64,000 nt of DNA from Cellulomonas terrae (GCF_007990265.1 NZ_BJWH01000014.1:44293-108292); one strand, 5' to 3'; positions 17,707 through 29,237 are shown, numbered from the stretch's first letter. Notes: generated from the sequence alone by a model not told the origin. Program-made: numbers and translations.

Positions 17707-18929
17707 ATGAGCCCCCACCGTCGCCCCGCCCCCGCCGACCCCCGGGTCCGGGCGCTCGTCGCCCGGGCGTCGCACCGCGGCGGGATGTCCCGGCGGTCGT
17801 TCCTCGTCGCTGCCCTGGGCACCGCGGGGGCCGGCGCGCTGCTCGCGGCGTGCGGCACCGGGTCGCCGTCCTCGGCCGCGTCGTCGGCGGAGGACCTCTC
17901 CGACAGCGACAAGATCGTGCGCTGGGCCAACTGGACGCAGTACCTCGACCAGGACGAGGAGGGGACCAGCTACCCGTCGCTCCAGGCGTTCGAGGAGCAG
18001 TCGGGCCTGAAGGCCACCTACGCCGAGGACATCGACGACAACGACGCGTTCTTCGGGAAGGTCTCCGGTCAGCTCAAGAACGGTCAGGACATCGGCTACG
18101 ACATCGTCACCCTGACCGACTGGATGGCGGCCAGGATGATCCGCCTGGGCTACACCCAGGCGCTCGACAAGTCGCGCATGCCGAACGCGGACAACATCCT
18201 GCCCGGTCTGGCGAACGTCGACTTCGACCCGGCGCGCACGCACTCCCTCACGTGGCAGTCCGGCTTCGCCGGGCTCGCGTGGGACAAGGAGAGGGTGCCG
18301 GGCGGCCTGCACACGCTGTCGGACCTGTGGGCCCCCGAGCTGGCGGGCCGCGTCGAGGTGCTCTCCGAGATGCGCGACACGATGGGGCTGATCATGCTCG
18401 ACCAGGGCGTCGACCCCGCGGGCAGCTGGAGCGACAGCGACTTCTACGCAGCGCTCGAGGTGCTCAAGGAGAAGATCGACTCCGGCCACATCCGGCAGGT
18501 CCGCGGCAACGCGTACACCCAGGACCTGGCCTCGGGCGACGCGATCGCGGTCATCGGCTGGTCCGGGGACATCACCTCGCTCAACTACGAGGCCGACGAC
18601 AAGTTCGAGTTCGCGATCCCGGAGGCCGGCGGGACGCTCTGGAGCGACAACATGATGGTGCCGATCGGCTCGCCGTACCTGAGCAACGCCGAGGACCTCA
18701 TGAACTACTACTACGACCCCGAGGTCGCCGCTCAGGTCGCCGCCTGGGTCAACTACATCACCCCGGTGCAGGGAGCCCAGGAGGCGATGATGGCCATCGA
18801 CCCCGAGCTCGCCGAGAACCCGATGATCTTCCCCACCGACGAGATCCTGTCCAAGGTCAGTGTGTTCCGGACGCTCAGCCCCGACGAGGAGGAGCGGTAC
18901 AACGGCGAGTTCCTCACCGTGATCGGCGC

Positions 18930-18933
<4 letters not shown>
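17707..18933 (+). CDS. potD: Spermidine/putrescine-type ABC transporter substrate-binding lipoprotein
   Basis: 408 residues. The N-terminus carries a twin-arginine motif (MSRRSFLVAALGT, near residue 27) followed by a hydrophobic stretch and the lipobox LLAAC near 47, so it is probably Tat-exported and lipid-anchored. The mature part resembles PotD: VRWANWTQYLD, YDIVTLTDWMAARMI, WQSGFAGLAWDKERV, IGWSGDITSLNYE and FAIPEAGGTLWSDNMMVPIG. It captures polyamines outside the cell. ATG has AGGAG at 17697-17701. Overlaps potA by ATGA. Confidence 0.92.
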
Positions 18934-20101
<1,168 letters not shown>

Positions 20102-20105
<4 letters not shown>

Positions 20106-21022
20106 GCATCACGGCCGCGCTCGGCGACAGCGTCGCGGGTGTCGCCGCCGAGCCCCCGCGCCGCCGCGCACGTCGGGCCCACCTGGTCCTCCTCGGACCG
20201 GGGCTGATCTACCTGGTGCTGTTCTTCGTCGTGCCCGTCGGAGCCCTGCTGGCGACGTCGCTCTACGTGCCGGTGCCCGGTGGGGACGTGGGGGAGTACC
20301 AGCCCGCGTTCCACTGGCAGAACTACGTCGACGCGCTCGCCCAGTTCTGGCCGGCCCTGCTGCGCTCGTTCTGGTTCGCGTTCTTGGCGACGGTCGCCGC
20401 GCTGGTCATCGGCTACCCGATGGCGTACGTCATCGCGGTGCGGGCCCGGGGGCGCAAGCTCCTCCAGGGCCTGCTGCTCGTGCTGGTCGTCGCGCCGTTC
20501 TTCACCAGCTTCATCCTGCGCACGATCGCGTGGAAGCAGATCCTGGCCGACGACGCCTTCGTCGTGACGGCGATGCACTTCCTGCACCTGCTGCCTGCCG
20601 ACGCCCGGCTCACGGCCACCCCGTTCGCGGTGGTCAGCGGCCTGACCTACAACTTCCTGCCGTTCATGGTGCTGCCCATCTTCGCGGCCCTGGAGCGGCT
20701 GGACCCCCGGCTCCTGGAGGCCGGCGCGGACCTGTACGCGTCACCCGTCACGACGTTCCGGACGGTCACCTGGCCGCTGTCGATGCCGGGGGTGGTCGCC
20801 GGCACGCTGCTCGTGTTCATCCCGGCGGCCGGTGACTACGTCAACGCGTCGCTGCTCGGGAACAACACCAACACGACGATGATCGGGCAGGTCATCGACG
20901 CCCGGTTCTTCAAGGTCCTCGACTACCCGACGGCGGCGTCCTTGTCGGTGGTGCTGATGGTCGCGATCCTGGTCCTCGTCGGCGCGTACGTCCGGCGCTC
21001 GGGGACGGAGGACCTGCTGTGA
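20102..21022 (+). CDS. potB: Spermidine/putrescine ABC transporter permease B
   Basis: 306 residues with six membrane segments; the first follows an Arg-rich N-terminus (RRRARRAHLVLLGPGLIYLVL). The cytoplasmic EAA loop that contacts PotA reads LLEAGADLYASPVTTFRTVTWPLSMPG near residue 200. Starts with GTG overlapping the potA stop (GTGA). Membrane partner of PotC. Confidence 0.94.
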
Positions 21023-21885
21023 CGGCCGTCCTCGACCGGGCGGGGGAGTCGACGGCCGCGCCCTCCCCGGTGCGCACGCCGCGTCGTCAGCGCCGGCGTC
21101 TCGGAGACGTGATCGTCCCGGTCTTCGCCGCGCTCGCGTTCGTCTACCTGCTCGTCCCGGTGGCGTACACCGTCGTGTTCTCGTTCAACGACGCCGGCAA
21201 GACCAACCTCGTGTGGCAGGGCTTCACGCTGGACAACTGGCAGAACCCGTGCGGTGCTCCGCAGGTGTGCGAGGCGTTCGCCAACTCGCTGCAGGTCGGC
21301 GTCGTCTCGACGCTGATCGCGACCGCGCTCGGCACGCTGGTGGCGATCGCGCTGGTCCGGTTCCGGTTCCGAGGGCGCGCCTCGGCCAACCTGCTGATCT
21401 TCCTGCCGATGTCGACGCCCGAGGTCGTGCTCGGCGCGGCGCTGCTCGCGCAGTTCCTGACCCTGCGCGTCCCGCTCGGCTTCGGCACGGTCGTCGCAGC
21501 CCACGTGCTGTTCTGCATCAGCTTCGTGGTCGTCACCGTCAAGGCGCGCGTCGCCAGCCTGGACCCCGCGCTCGAGGAGGCAGCCGCGGACCTGTACGCG
21601 TCGCCGTGGCAGGCCTTCTGGCGCGTCACCTTCCCGCTGCTGATCCCGGGCATCGCCGCGGCGGCGCTGCTCGCGTTCAGCCTGAGCTTCGACGACTTCA
21701 TCGTCACCAACTTCACGTCCGGCAGCTACACGACGTTCCCCAAGTTCGTCTACGTCTCGGCCACCCGGGGCATCCCGCCGCAGGCCAACGTGATCAGCTC
21801 GTTCATGTTCGTCCTGGCCCTCGCGATCGTGGTGCTGGTCCAGGTGCTCGGCTACGCCCGGAGCAAGAAGCTCCGGGGACGATGA
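21019..21885 (+). CDS. potC: Spermidine/putrescine ABC transporter permease C
   Basis: 288 residues, six membrane segments, EAA loop ALEEAAADLYASPWQAFWRVTFPLLIPG near residue 190. Starts MTAVLDRAGE with GTG overlapping the potB stop (GTGA) and ends in an ATGA overlap with the saccharopine-dehydrogenase-like gene. All four pot genes plus that enzyme are therefore on one coupled transcript. Confidence 0.94.
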   Translation: MTAVLDRAGESTAAPSPVRTPRRQRRRLGDVIVPVFAALAFVYLLVPVAYTVVFSFNDAGKTNLVWQGFTLDNWQNPCGAPQVCEAFANSLQVGVVSTLIATALGTLVAIALVRFRFRGRASANLLIFLPMSTPEVVLGAALLAQFLTLRVPLGFGTVVAAHVLFCISFVVVTVKARVASLDPALEEAAADLYASPWQAFWRVTFPLLIPGIAAAALLAFSLSFDDFIVTNFTSGSYTTFPKFVYVSATRGIPPQANVISSFMFVLALAIVVLVQVLGYARSKKLRGR

Positions 21886-23186
21886 CGTCGGAGGCTGGTC
21901 TCGTGCGGATCCTGGTGGTCGGAAGTGGCGGGGTGGGCGACGCGGTGGCGCGGATCGCGGCGCGACGGTCCTTCTTCGAGCGGATGGTCGTGGCGGACGT
22001 GGACCTCGCGCGTGCGCAGCGCACGGTCGAGGCGGCGAGCTCGCACGACGCGGTGGGCGACCGGTTCGTCGCCGCGGTCGTCGATGCGTCGAGCGCGGCT
22101 GCCGTGGAGGCCCTGGTGCGCGAGCACGGCGCGACGCACGTGCTCAACGCCGTCGACCCGCGGTTCGTGCTGCCGATCTTCGAGGGCGTGCGGGCGGCGG
22201 GCGCCCACTACCTCGACATGGCGATGTCGCTGTCCCGCGCGCACCCCGACCGCCCCTACGAGCTCCCCGGCGTCAAGCTCGGCGACGAGCAGTTCGCGCA
22301 GACCGCCGACTGGGAGGCTGCCGGACAGCTGGCCCTCGTCGGCATCGGTGTGGAGCCGGGCCTGTCGGACGTGTTCGCGCGGTACGCCGCCGACCATCTC
22401 TTCTCCGCGATCGACGAGCTCGGTGTGCGCGACGGCGCCAACCTCGAGGTGCTCGGCGACGACGGCGAGCCGATCTTCGCGCCCTCGTTCTCCATCTGGA
22501 CGACGATCGAGGAGTGCCTCAACCCGCCCGTGATCTGGTCGGCGGACCGCGCGGAGGCCGGAGCCGGGCTCGAGGACGGCTGGTTCACCGTCGCCCCGTT
22601 CCACGAGCCGGAGGTGTTCCGGTTCCCCGACCCGATCGGGGACGTGGAGTGCGTGCACGTCGAGCACGAGGAGGTCCTCCTCATGCCCCGCTGGGTGGAC
22701 GCCCGGAAGGTCACGTTCAAGTACGGGCTCGGCGAGGAGTTCATCGGCGTGCTCCGGACGCTGCACCGCCTGGGCCTGGACCGGACGGAACCGGTGACCG
22801 TCCGCGGCGTGCAGGTCAGCCCGCGTGACGTGGTCGCCGCGGCGCTGCCCGACCCCGCGACCATCGGCCCGCGCATGACGGGGTCCACGTGTGCCGGCCT
22901 GCTGGTGACGGGCACGGGCGTCGACGGCGCACCGCGCGAGGTGTACCTGTACCACCTGGTCGACAACGCGTGGTCGATGGCGGAGTACGGCGCGCAGTGC
23001 GTCGTGTGGCAGACCGCCGTGAACCCGGTCGTCGCGCTCGAGCTCCTCGCCGCCGGCACGTGGTCCGGGACGGGTGTGCTCGGCCCGGAGGCGTTCGACG
23101 CCGTCCCGTTCCTCGAGCTCCTCGCCGCGCCGAGCCCGGCGGGCTACGGCTCGCCGTGGGGGATGGAGGAGCGCGTCCCCGCCTAG
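21882..23186 (+). CDS. Saccharopine-dehydrogenase-family oxidoreductase of unknown substrate
   Basis: 434 residues. NAD(P)-binding fold at the start (VRILVVGSGGVGDAVARIAA), then NAVDPRFVLPIFEGVRAAGAHYLDMAM near 85 and GIGVEPGLSDVFARYAADHLF near 155, the arrangement of the saccharopine reductase/carboxynorspermidine synthase superfamily. Members reductively join or oxidatively split amino-acid and amine adducts. Being the last gene of the potDABC operon suggests a polyamine or lysine-derived substrate. It may be a carboxyspermidine-type, homospermidine-type or lysine-catabolic enzyme; sequence alone does not decide. Its TAG stop is shared head-on with gabT through the palindrome CTAG. Confidence 0.75.
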   Translation: MTSEAGLVRILVVGSGGVGDAVARIAARRSFFERMVVADVDLARAQRTVEAASSHDAVGDRFVAAVVDASSAAAVEALVREHGATHVLNAVDPRFVLPIFEGVRAAGAHYLDMAMSLSRAHPDRPYELPGVKLGDEQFAQTADWEAAGQLALVGIGVEPGLSDVFARYAADHLFSAIDELGVRDGANLEVLGDDGEPIFAPSFSIWTTIEECLNPPVIWSADRAEAGAGLEDGWFTVAPFHEPEVFRFPDPIGDVECVHVEHEEVLLMPRWVDARKVTFKYGLGEEFIGVLRTLHRLGLDRTEPVTVRGVQVSPRDVVAAALPDPATIGPRMTGSTCAGLLVTGTGVDGAPREVYLYHLVDNAWSMAEYGAQCVVWQTAVNPVVALELLAAGTWSGTGVLGPEAFDAVPFLELLAAPSPAGYGSPWGMEERVPA

Positions 23187-24529
23187 AGGGCGCGGAGAGC
23201 GTCCTCGAGCACCGTCAGGGCCTCGTCGAGGAGGTCGTGCCCGATCACGAGCGGCGGGAGCAGCCGCAGCACGTTCCCCCAGGTGCCGCACGTGAGCACC
23301 AGGACACCCTGTGCCGCGCACGCCGCCGCGACCTGCTGGGCGGCGGCCTTGTCGGGCTCGAGCGTCCCGGGCCGGACCAGCTCGACCGCGAGCATCGCGC
23401 CACGGCCGCGCACGTCCGCCAGCGCCGGGACCTCGTCGCGCAGAGCCGTCAGCCGGGGGACGACGGCCGCCTCGATCGCCCGCGCGGCGGCTGCCAGGTC
23501 GTCGCGCTCGTAGATCTCGAGCGCTGCCAGGGCCGCTGCGCACGCCAGGGGGTTCCCGCCGAACGTGCCGCCCAGCCCGCCCGCGTGCACGGCGTCGAGC
23601 AGCTCGGCCCGCCCGGTCACGGCACCGAGCGGCAGCCCGCCCGCGATGCCCTTCGCCATCGCGACGAGGTCGGGGACGACCTCCTCGTGATCCATCGCGA
23701 ACATCGCGCCCGTACGCGCGAACCCGGTCTGCACCTCGTCCGCGACGAGCACGATCCCGCAGTCGGTCGCCCACGCCGCGAGCGTCGGCAGGAACCCGGG
23801 CGCCGGGACGACGAAGCCGCCCTCCCCGAGGATCGGCTCGACGACGAGCGCGGCCACCTGGTCGGCGCCCACCTGGCGCTCGGCCACGCCGATGGCCCGC
23901 AGCGCGGCCTGCTTGCCGGTCATCCCCGCGGGGTCGCGCAACGGGTACGACGCCGGGATGCGGTAGACCTCGCCGGCGAACGGCCCGAAGCCCGTCTTGT
24001 AGGGCATGGCCCGCGCGGTCATGGCCATCGTGAGGTTGGTGCGGCCGTGGTAGGCGTGGTCGAGCACGAGGACCGCAGGCCGGCCGGTGGCGCGGCGCGC
24101 GATCTTCACGGCGTTCTCGACGGCCTCCGCGCCGGAGTTCACGAGGACGGAGCGCTTGTCGTGGTCGCCGGGGGTGACCCGCGCGAGGCCTTCGCACACG
24201 GCCACGTACTCCTCGTACGGGCTGATCATGAAGCAGGTGTGCGTGAAGTCCGCCGCCTGTGCGGCGACCGCCGCGGTGACCTCCGGTGCGCTCGCCCCGA
24301 CGGACGTGACCGCGATGCCGGAGCCCAGGTCGATGAGCACGTTGCCGTCGACGTCCTCGATCACGGCGCCCGCCGCGCGGCTCACGTAGACCGGCAGCGT
24401 CGACGAGACCCCGGCCGCGACAGCAGCCGCGCGGCGGGCCCCCAGGGCGACCGAGAGGGGTCCCGGGATCGGCGTGGTCAGGACGCGGCGCTGCTCCAGC
24501 GGAGGCACCGGGGTGGAAACGGTGGTCAT
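23183..24529 (-). CDS. gabT: 4-aminobutyrate--2-oxoglutarate transaminase
   Basis: 448 residues, class III PLP aminotransferase. SVLVNSGAEAVENAVKIARRATG near 125, VLDHAYHGRTNLTMAMT near 153, IVLVADEVQTGFARTG near 258 and MAKGIAGGLPLGAVTG near 290 with the PLP Lys are typical of actinobacterial GabT. It converts GABA to succinic semialdehyde, the step after the aldehyde dehydrogenase encoded at 16108. Convergent with the pot operon (stops overlap by 4 bases). ATG 24529; the shared motif site C lies 42-54 bases upstream. Confidence 0.93.
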   Translation of the reverse strand: MTTVSTPVPPLEQRRVLTTPIPGPLSVALGARRAAAVAAGVSSTLPVYVSRAAGAVIEDVDGNVLIDLGSGIAVTSVGASAPEVTAAVAAQAADFTHTCFMISPYEEYVAVCEGLARVTPGDHDKRSVLVNSGAEAVENAVKIARRATGRPAVLVLDHAYHGRTNLTMAMTARAMPYKTGFGPFAGEVYRIPASYPLRDPAGMTGKQAALRAIGVAERQVGADQVAALVVEPILGEGGFVVPAPGFLPTLAAWATDCGIVLVADEVQTGFARTGAMFAMDHEEVVPDLVAMAKGIAGGLPLGAVTGRAELLDAVHAGGLGGTFGGNPLACAAALAALEIYERDDLAAAARAIEAAVVPRLTALRDEVPALADVRGRGAMLAVELVRPGTLEPDKAAAQQVAAACAAQGVLVLTCGTWGNVLRLLPPLVIGHDLLDEALTVLEDALRAL

Positions 24530-24570
24530 AGGGGGACGCTAGTGCCGATCTCGTGCTCGGGAAAGCAACC

Positions 24571-24583
24571 CACGACGAAATCC
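24571..24583 (+). promoter_or_regulatory. Shared motif site C upstream of gabT
   Basis: CACGACGAAATCC, the exact inverted complement of site A. It lies between GCTCGG and CCGAGC arms (6-base inverted repeat) in the 205-base region between divergent gabT and rip1. Confidence 0.5.
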
Positions 24584-24734
24584 GCCGAGCGGCAGAACGG
24601 GCCCGTCCGCGTCCGATCGAGTGACCCCAGCGTGGGTTCAGGAGGTTCTCAGGGTTCGGGGGGAAGATGTCCCCCGCGAGGGTCGAGCAGGCCCCGCTCC
24701 CGCGCGTGCGTGCGGGCCGCTGATGGAGGGGTCG

Positions 24735-26045
24735 ATGGAGTACCTGGGCGCTGTACTGGTCGTGGTCGTCGTGCTGCTGCTGTCCATCGGGCTGCACGAG
24801 ATCGGTCACATGGTGCCCGCCAAGCGCTTCGGCGTCCGCGTGAGCCACTACATGGTGGGCTTCGGCCCCACGCTCTGGTCGCGCACCAAGGGCGAGACGG
24901 AGTACGGCCTCAAGGCGATCCCGCTCGGCGGCTACGTGCGGCTCGTGGGGATGTACCCGCCCGACGCAGCGGTGGGCAACCCTCCGGCGCGCACCTGGCT
25001 CGGCCGGCTCGCCCGTGACGCCCGGCAGGCCAGCGCCGAGGAGATCCGTCCCGGCGAGGACGCCCGCGCCTTCTACCACCTCTCGACGCCCAAGAAGCTG
25101 GTCGTCATGCTCGGCGGGCCCGTGATGAACCTGGTCATCGCGGTCTTCCTGATGGCGATCGTGCTCGTCGGCATCGGTCTGCCGACGTACACGCCGAACC
25201 TCGCGAGCGTGTCGACGTGCGTGATCCCGGTCGGCGCCGACCAGTCGCGCGAGTGCACCCCGGCCGACGAGGCCGCACCAGCCGCCGCGGCCGGCATCGA
25301 GCCCGGCGACACCGTCGTGTCCTACGACGGGACGCAGATCACGTCCTGGGACCAGCTCTCCGGCCTGATCCGCGGCACGGCCGCCGAACCCGTCCCGATC
25401 GTCGTCGAGCGCGACGGCGAGCTGGTGGACCTCACGATCACCCCCATCGTCGCCGAGCGTCCCGTCTACGACGAGAACGACGTCCTGGTCGTGGACAGCG
25501 CCGGTGAGCCCGTGACGGAACCTGTCGGGTTCCTCGGCATCACCCCGACGCAGGAGATGGTCCGGCAGTCCCCGCTGGCCGTCGTCGGCGCCGTGGCGGA
25601 CACGACCTGGCGGACGATCGAGGTCGTCGCCACCCTGCCGGCCCGTGTCGGGGACCTCGTCGAGGCGCAGGTGAACGGCACGCCCCGGGACACCAGCAGC
25701 ATCGTCGGCGTGGTCGGCATCGGCCGGTTCGCGGGGGAGATCGCCTCGACCGACGGCATCGAGTGGCAGCTCAAGACCGCGGCCCTCCTCCAGATGCTCG
25801 CCGCGCTGAACGTCGCGCTGTTCGTCTTCAACCTCATCCCGCTCCCGCCGCTCGACGGCGGGCACGTGGCCGCTGCTCTCTGGGAGGGCGGCCGACGGCA
25901 GGTCGCGCGCCTGCGTGGGCTGCCCCGGCCCGGTCCGTTCGACTCGGCCAAGCTGGTCCCGCTCGCCTACTCGGTGTTCGTCCTGCTCGGCGCGGTCGGG
26001 CTGCTGCTCATCTACGCCGACATCGTGAACCCGGTGCAGATCTGA
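24735..26045 (+). CDS. rip1: Site-2 intramembrane metalloprotease (Rip1/RseP family, M50)
   Basis: 436 residues. The first membrane helix carries the zinc motif HEIGH ([19 protein letters not shown], near residue 22). [13 protein letters not shown] is the membrane-reentrant loop. A PDZ domain spans about 170-270. The C-terminal helix holds [13 protein letters not shown] with the third metal ligand Asp. In Mycobacterium Rip1 cuts anti-sigma factors and controls envelope composition. ATG 24735 has GGAGGGG upstream; ATG 24723 is a 4-residue-longer alternative. Followed by ispG. Confidence 0.94.
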   Translation: MEYLGAVLVVVVVLLLSIGLHEIGHMVPAKRFGVRVSHYMVGFGPTLWSRTKGETEYGLKAIPLGGYVRLVGMYPPDAAVGNPPARTWLGRLARDARQASAEEIRPGEDARAFYHLSTPKKLVVMLGGPVMNLVIAVFLMAIVLVGIGLPTYTPNLASVSTCVIPVGADQSRECTPADEAAPAAAAGIEPGDTVVSYDGTQITSWDQLSGLIRGTAAEPVPIVVERDGELVDLTITPIVAERPVYDENDVLVVDSAGEPVTEPVGFLGITPTQEMVRQSPLAVVGAVADTTWRTIEVVATLPARVGDLVEAQVNGTPRDTSSIVGVVGIGRFAGEIASTDGIEWQLKTAALLQMLAALNVALFVFNLIPLPPLDGGHVAAALWEGGRRQVARLRGLPRPGPFDSAKLVPLAYSVFVLLGAVGLLLIYADIVNPVQI

Positions 26046-26126
26046 CCGGTGGGAACCCTGGGGTGATCTCGTGCACACCGGCCTTCCCGGGCGGGCGCGT
26101 CACCTCGCGGGTGCGATGATGAACCC

Positions 26127-27287
26127 GTGAGCATCCCGATCAGCCTCGGCATGCCGGAGGCGCCCCCGTTGGTCCTGGCACCCCGGCGCAAGACCCGCAA
26201 GATCAAGGTCGGCAAGATCGACGTCGGCGGCGACGCCCCCGTCAGCGTCCAGTCGATGTGCACGACGCAGACGACGGACATCAACTCGACGCTGCAGCAG
26301 ATCGCGGAGCTGACCGCCGCCGGCTGCGACATCGTCCGGGTGGCCGTCCCGACGCAGGACGACGCCGACGCGCTTCCCGCGATCGCCCACAAGTCGCAGA
26401 TCCCCGTGATCGCGGACATCCACTTCCAGCCGAAGTACGTGTTCGCCGCGATCGACGCGGGCTGTGCCGCGGTCCGCGTGAACCCGGGGAACATCCGCAA
26501 GTTCGACGACCAGGTCAAGGAGATCGCCCGCGCGGCGACCGACGCGGGCACGTCGATCCGGATCGGCGTCAACGCCGGCTCCCTCGACCCGCGCCTGCTC
26601 GCCAGGTACGGCAAGGCCACCCCGGAGGCGCTCGTCGAGTCCGCCGTGTGGGAGGCGTCGCTGTTCGAGGAGCACGGCTTCCGCGACTTCAAGATCTCGG
26701 TCAAGCACAACGACCCCGTGATCATGGTCCGCGCGTACGAGCTGCTGTCCGAGCGCGGCGACTGGCCCCTGCACCTCGGCGTGACCGAGGCCGGCCCGGC
26801 GTTCCAGGGCACCATCAAGTCCGCGACCGCGTTCGGCGCCCTGCTGAGCAAGGGCATCGGCGACACCATCCGCGTGTCCCTGTCCGCGCCGCCGGTCGAG
26901 GAGGTCAAGGTCGGGATCCAGATCCTGCAGTCCCTCAACCTGCGCCCTCGCAAGCTCGAGATCGTCTCATGCCCGTCGTGCGGCCGCGCCCAGGTCGACG
27001 TCTACTCGCTCGCCGAGCGCGTCACCGCTGGGCTCGAGGGCATGGAGGTGCCCCTGCGCGTCGCCGTCATGGGTTGCGTCGTCAACGGTCCGGGGGAGGC
27101 CCGCGAGGCCGACCTCGGGGTCGCGTCCGGCAACGGCAAGGGTCAGATCTTCGTCCGCGGCGAGGTCATCAAGACCGTGCCCGAGGCGCTCATCGTCGAG
27201 ACGCTCATCGAGGAGGCCATGCGCCTGGCCGAGAGCATGGACCCCGTCGAGTCCGGCGACGGTTCGCCGGTCGTCACTGTCGGCTGA
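26127..27287 (+). CDS. ispG: (E)-4-hydroxy-3-methylbut-2-enyl-diphosphate synthase (flavodoxin/ferredoxin)
   Basis: 386 residues; penultimate MEP-pathway step, ring-opening of MEc[21 protein letters not shown] near 38, [17 protein letters not shown] near 110 and the 4Fe-4S ligands in [13 protein letters not shown] near 282 and [11 protein letters not shown] near 315. GTG 26127 gives a normal N-terminus. The site preceding it (GATGAT, 6 bases before the start) may be a weak -10 for a leaderless message. Neighbours rip1 and the GNAT gene match the M. tuberculosis order Rv2869c-Rv2868c-Rv2867c. Confidence 0.97.
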   Translation: MSIPISLGMPEAPPLVLAPRRKTRKIKVGKIDVGGDAPVSVQSMCTTQTTDINSTLQQIAELTAAGCDIVRVAVPTQDDADALPAIAHKSQIPVIADIHFQPKYVFAAIDAGCAAVRVNPGNIRKFDDQVKEIARAATDAGTSIRIGVNAGSLDPRLLARYGKATPEALVESAVWEASLFEEHGFRDFKISVKHNDPVIMVRAYELLSERGDWPLHLGVTEAGPAFQGTIKSATAFGALLSKGIGDTIRVSLSAPPVEEVKVGIQILQSLNLRPRKLEIVSCPSCGRAQVDVYSLAERVTAGLEGMEVPLRVAVMGCVVNGPGEAREADLGVASGNGKGQIFVRGEVIKTVPEALIVETLIEEAMRLAESMDPVESGDGSPVVTVG

Positions 27288-27367
27288 CAGGTGCTGACGC
27301 CCGGCGTTCACTCGATCGACGTGTCGGACAGGGGGTGAACCGGACGCCCGTGGTGCAGGATCTACCC

Positions 27368-28255
27368 ATGGTGCAACGCCGCGCTGCTCTGCTCGACGGT
27401 CGGGCGGGAGGTCGGGTCCTCGGGGACGTCGACCTCACCGCAGCCCTGGCCGTCTGCGCACGGGACGCGGTCGGCTCCGTCCTCGCGACCGCCCGGCTCG
27501 AGCAGGCCGTCGGGCGGAGCCTGCGTGCCGCAGGCGGGACCCTCTGGGGCTACGAGGAGGGCGGCGAGCTCCTCGGCATCTGCTACGCCGGCGCGAACAT
27601 GGTCCCGGTCGTGCCCGTCGACGACCCGCACGTCGTGAGCCGCGCGCTCGACGCCTTCGCCGGGCTCGCGCGCGGTCAGGGGCGGCGCTGCTCGTCGATC
27701 GTCGGGCCCGCCGAGGCGGTCCTCGGGCTGTGGAACAGGCTCCGCTACTACTGGCCGGCCGCGCGGGAGGTCCGGGACGACCAGCCCTCGATGGTGATCG
27801 AGCACGCCCCGCTGATCACCGCCGACGCCCGCGTCCGCCGGTCGCTCCCGGAGGAGTTCGACATCGTGCTCCCGGCCTGCGTCCGGATGTTCACCGAGGA
27901 GGTCGGCTACTCGCCCGTCAGCGGCCCCGGCGGACCGTACGAGACGCGGGTGCACGGTCTGATCGCCCAGGGGCGCTCGTTCGTGCGGGTCGACCAGCCC
28001 GGTGACGTCGTGTTCAAGGCCGAGCTCGGTGCGGTCGCCGGGGGAGTGGCGCAGGTCCAGGGAGTCTGGGTGGCGCCCGACCGGCGCGGCGAGCGGCTGT
28101 CCGAGGCCGGGATGGCCGCCGTGGTGCAGATCGCCCGCGGCGAGGTCGCGCCGCTGGTGTCCCTCTACGTGAACAGCTACAACACGCGGGCGCTCGCGGC
28201 CTACCGCGCGGTGGGTTTCCGCCAGGTCGGGACGTACGCGACCGTCCTGTTCTGA
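27368..28255 (+). CDS. DUF4081 / GNAT-family N-acetyltransferase
   Basis: 295 residues. The N-terminal half (to about 110) resembles DUF4081, with LWGYEEGGELLGICYAGANMVPV. The C-terminal half is a GNAT fold, with VRMFTEEVGYSP and the acetyl-CoA-binding VWVAPDRRGERLSEAGMAAVV followed by YVNSYNTRALAAYRAVGFRQVG. The substrate is unknown. It is the usual gene after ispG in actinobacteria. ATG 27368 is chosen over GTG 27335; CAGGAT lies 6 bases before it and may act as ribosome binding site or -10. Confidence 0.88.
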   Translation: MVQRRAALLDGRAGGRVLGDVDLTAALAVCARDAVGSVLATARLEQAVGRSLRAAGGTLWGYEEGGELLGICYAGANMVPVVPVDDPHVVSRALDAFAGLARGQGRRCSSIVGPAEAVLGLWNRLRYYWPAAREVRDDQPSMVIEHAPLITADARVRRSLPEEFDIVLPACVRMFTEEVGYSPVSGPGGPYETRVHGLIAQGRSFVRVDQPGDVVFKAELGAVAGGVAQVQGVWVAPDRRGERLSEAGMAAVVQIARGEVAPLVSLYVNSYNTRALAAYRAVGFRQVGTYATVLF

Positions 28256-28280
28256 CGCTCGGCGCAGCAGCCGCGGAGCC

Positions 28281-29171
28281 TCAGCGCAGCAGCCGGGACA
28301 TCCGCCGGTCCGCGAGCGGCTTGCCGCCCGTCTGGCAGGTCGGGCAGTACTGCAGCGACGAGTCCGCGAACGACACCTCGTGCACGGTGTCCCCGCACGG
28401 CACGTCGTCCCATCCCGGACAGGGTTCACCGGTGCGCCCGTGCACCTTCATCCCGCGCCGCTTCGAGTCCTTGAGCTCGGCTGCGGGCTTTCCCGACGAC
28501 GCCGTGACGGCGCCGGTCAGCACCTCGCGGATCGCCTCCCACAGGACGCGCGTCCGGTCGGCGTCGAACGACCTCGTCATCGCGAACGGGCTCATCCGAG
28601 CGGCCAGCAGGATCTCGTCCGAGTAGGCGTTGCCGATCCCCGCGAGCGTCCCCTGGTCGCGCAGCAGGCCCTTGACCTGCTGGTTGCGCGACGCGAGCAG
28701 CTCCGCCAGGCGGTCCTCGGTGAACTCGTCGGAGAGCGGCTCGACGCCCAGCGTCGCGATCTGCGGGACGTCGGTGGGGTCCTCGACGACGTGCACCGCG
28801 AGCCGCTTGCGGGTGCCCGCCTCGGTGAGGTCGAACCCGGAGCCGTCGTCGAGACGCACCCGCAGCGCGAGCGGTGACTTGCCGGGCCGCACCGGGTTGG
28901 TCGACAGCTGCTCGGACCAGCGCACCCAGCCCGCGCGCGACAGGTGCCAGATGAGGTGCAGCGGCTCGCCGGTCGACCGGACGACCATGAGGTCCAGCCA
29001 CTTGCCGTGCCGCTGCACGTCGACCACGGTGCCGCCGACGAGCGCGTCGGGCGGTGGCCGGAACGTCTTGAGCGCGCTGATCGCGCCGATCGACACCTCG
29101 GTCACGGCGTGGCCGTCCGCCCGCCCGCGCAGGAACTGCGCGAGCGCCTCGACCTCGGGAAGCTCTGGCAC
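28281..29171 (-). CDS. Fpg/Nei-family DNA glycosylase
   Basis: 296 residues. After the initiator comes PELPEVEAL; the N-terminal Pro is the catalytic nucleophile and Glu the second catalytic residue. A helix-two-turn-helix follows (LLRDQGTLAGIGNAYSDEILLAARMSPF near 170-200). The C-terminal zinc finger has CPGWDDVPC and YCPTCQTGGKPLADRR, complete with the Arg that contacts DNA. It removes oxidised bases and cuts the abasic strand. Similarity is to the actinobacterial Fpg-2/Nei group, so 8-oxoguanine versus oxidised pyrimidine preference is uncertain. GTG start; divergent from proS with 66 bases between. Confidence 0.9.
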   Translation of the reverse strand: MPELPEVEALAQFLRGRADGHAVTEVSIGAISALKTFRPPPDALVGGTVVDVQRHGKWLDLMVVRSTGEPLHLIWHLSRAGWVRWSEQLSTNPVRPGKSPLALRVRLDDGSGFDLTEAGTRKRLAVHVVEDPTDVPQIATLGVEPLSDEFTEDRLAELLASRNQQVKGLLRDQGTLAGIGNAYSDEILLAARMSPFAMTRSFDADRTRVLWEAIREVLTGAVTASSGKPAAELKDSKRRGMKVHGRTGEPCPGWDDVPCGDTVHEVSFADSSLQYCPTCQTGGKPLADRRMSRLLR

Positions 29172-29225
29172 GGGCCCATCGTGGCGTACGCCGGAATCCC
29201 GTGCGAGCCACCACGGCGAGGGAAC

Positions 29226-29231
29226 TAGGCT
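29226..29231 (+). promoter_or_regulatory. -10 element of a probable leaderless proS transcript
   Basis: TAGGCT, then exactly 6 bases (CCGTCC), then the proS ATG. No Shine-Dalgarno sequence. Confidence 0.6.
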
Positions 29232-29237
29232 CCGTCC

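Noticed and set aside
21852..26078. A very long open frame (over 1400 codons) on the minus strand across the pot/gabT/rip1 region
   Set aside because: It is antisense to four well-supported genes, is rich in Arg/His/Gly/Asp, and has no domain. Long antisense frames are expected at this GC content.
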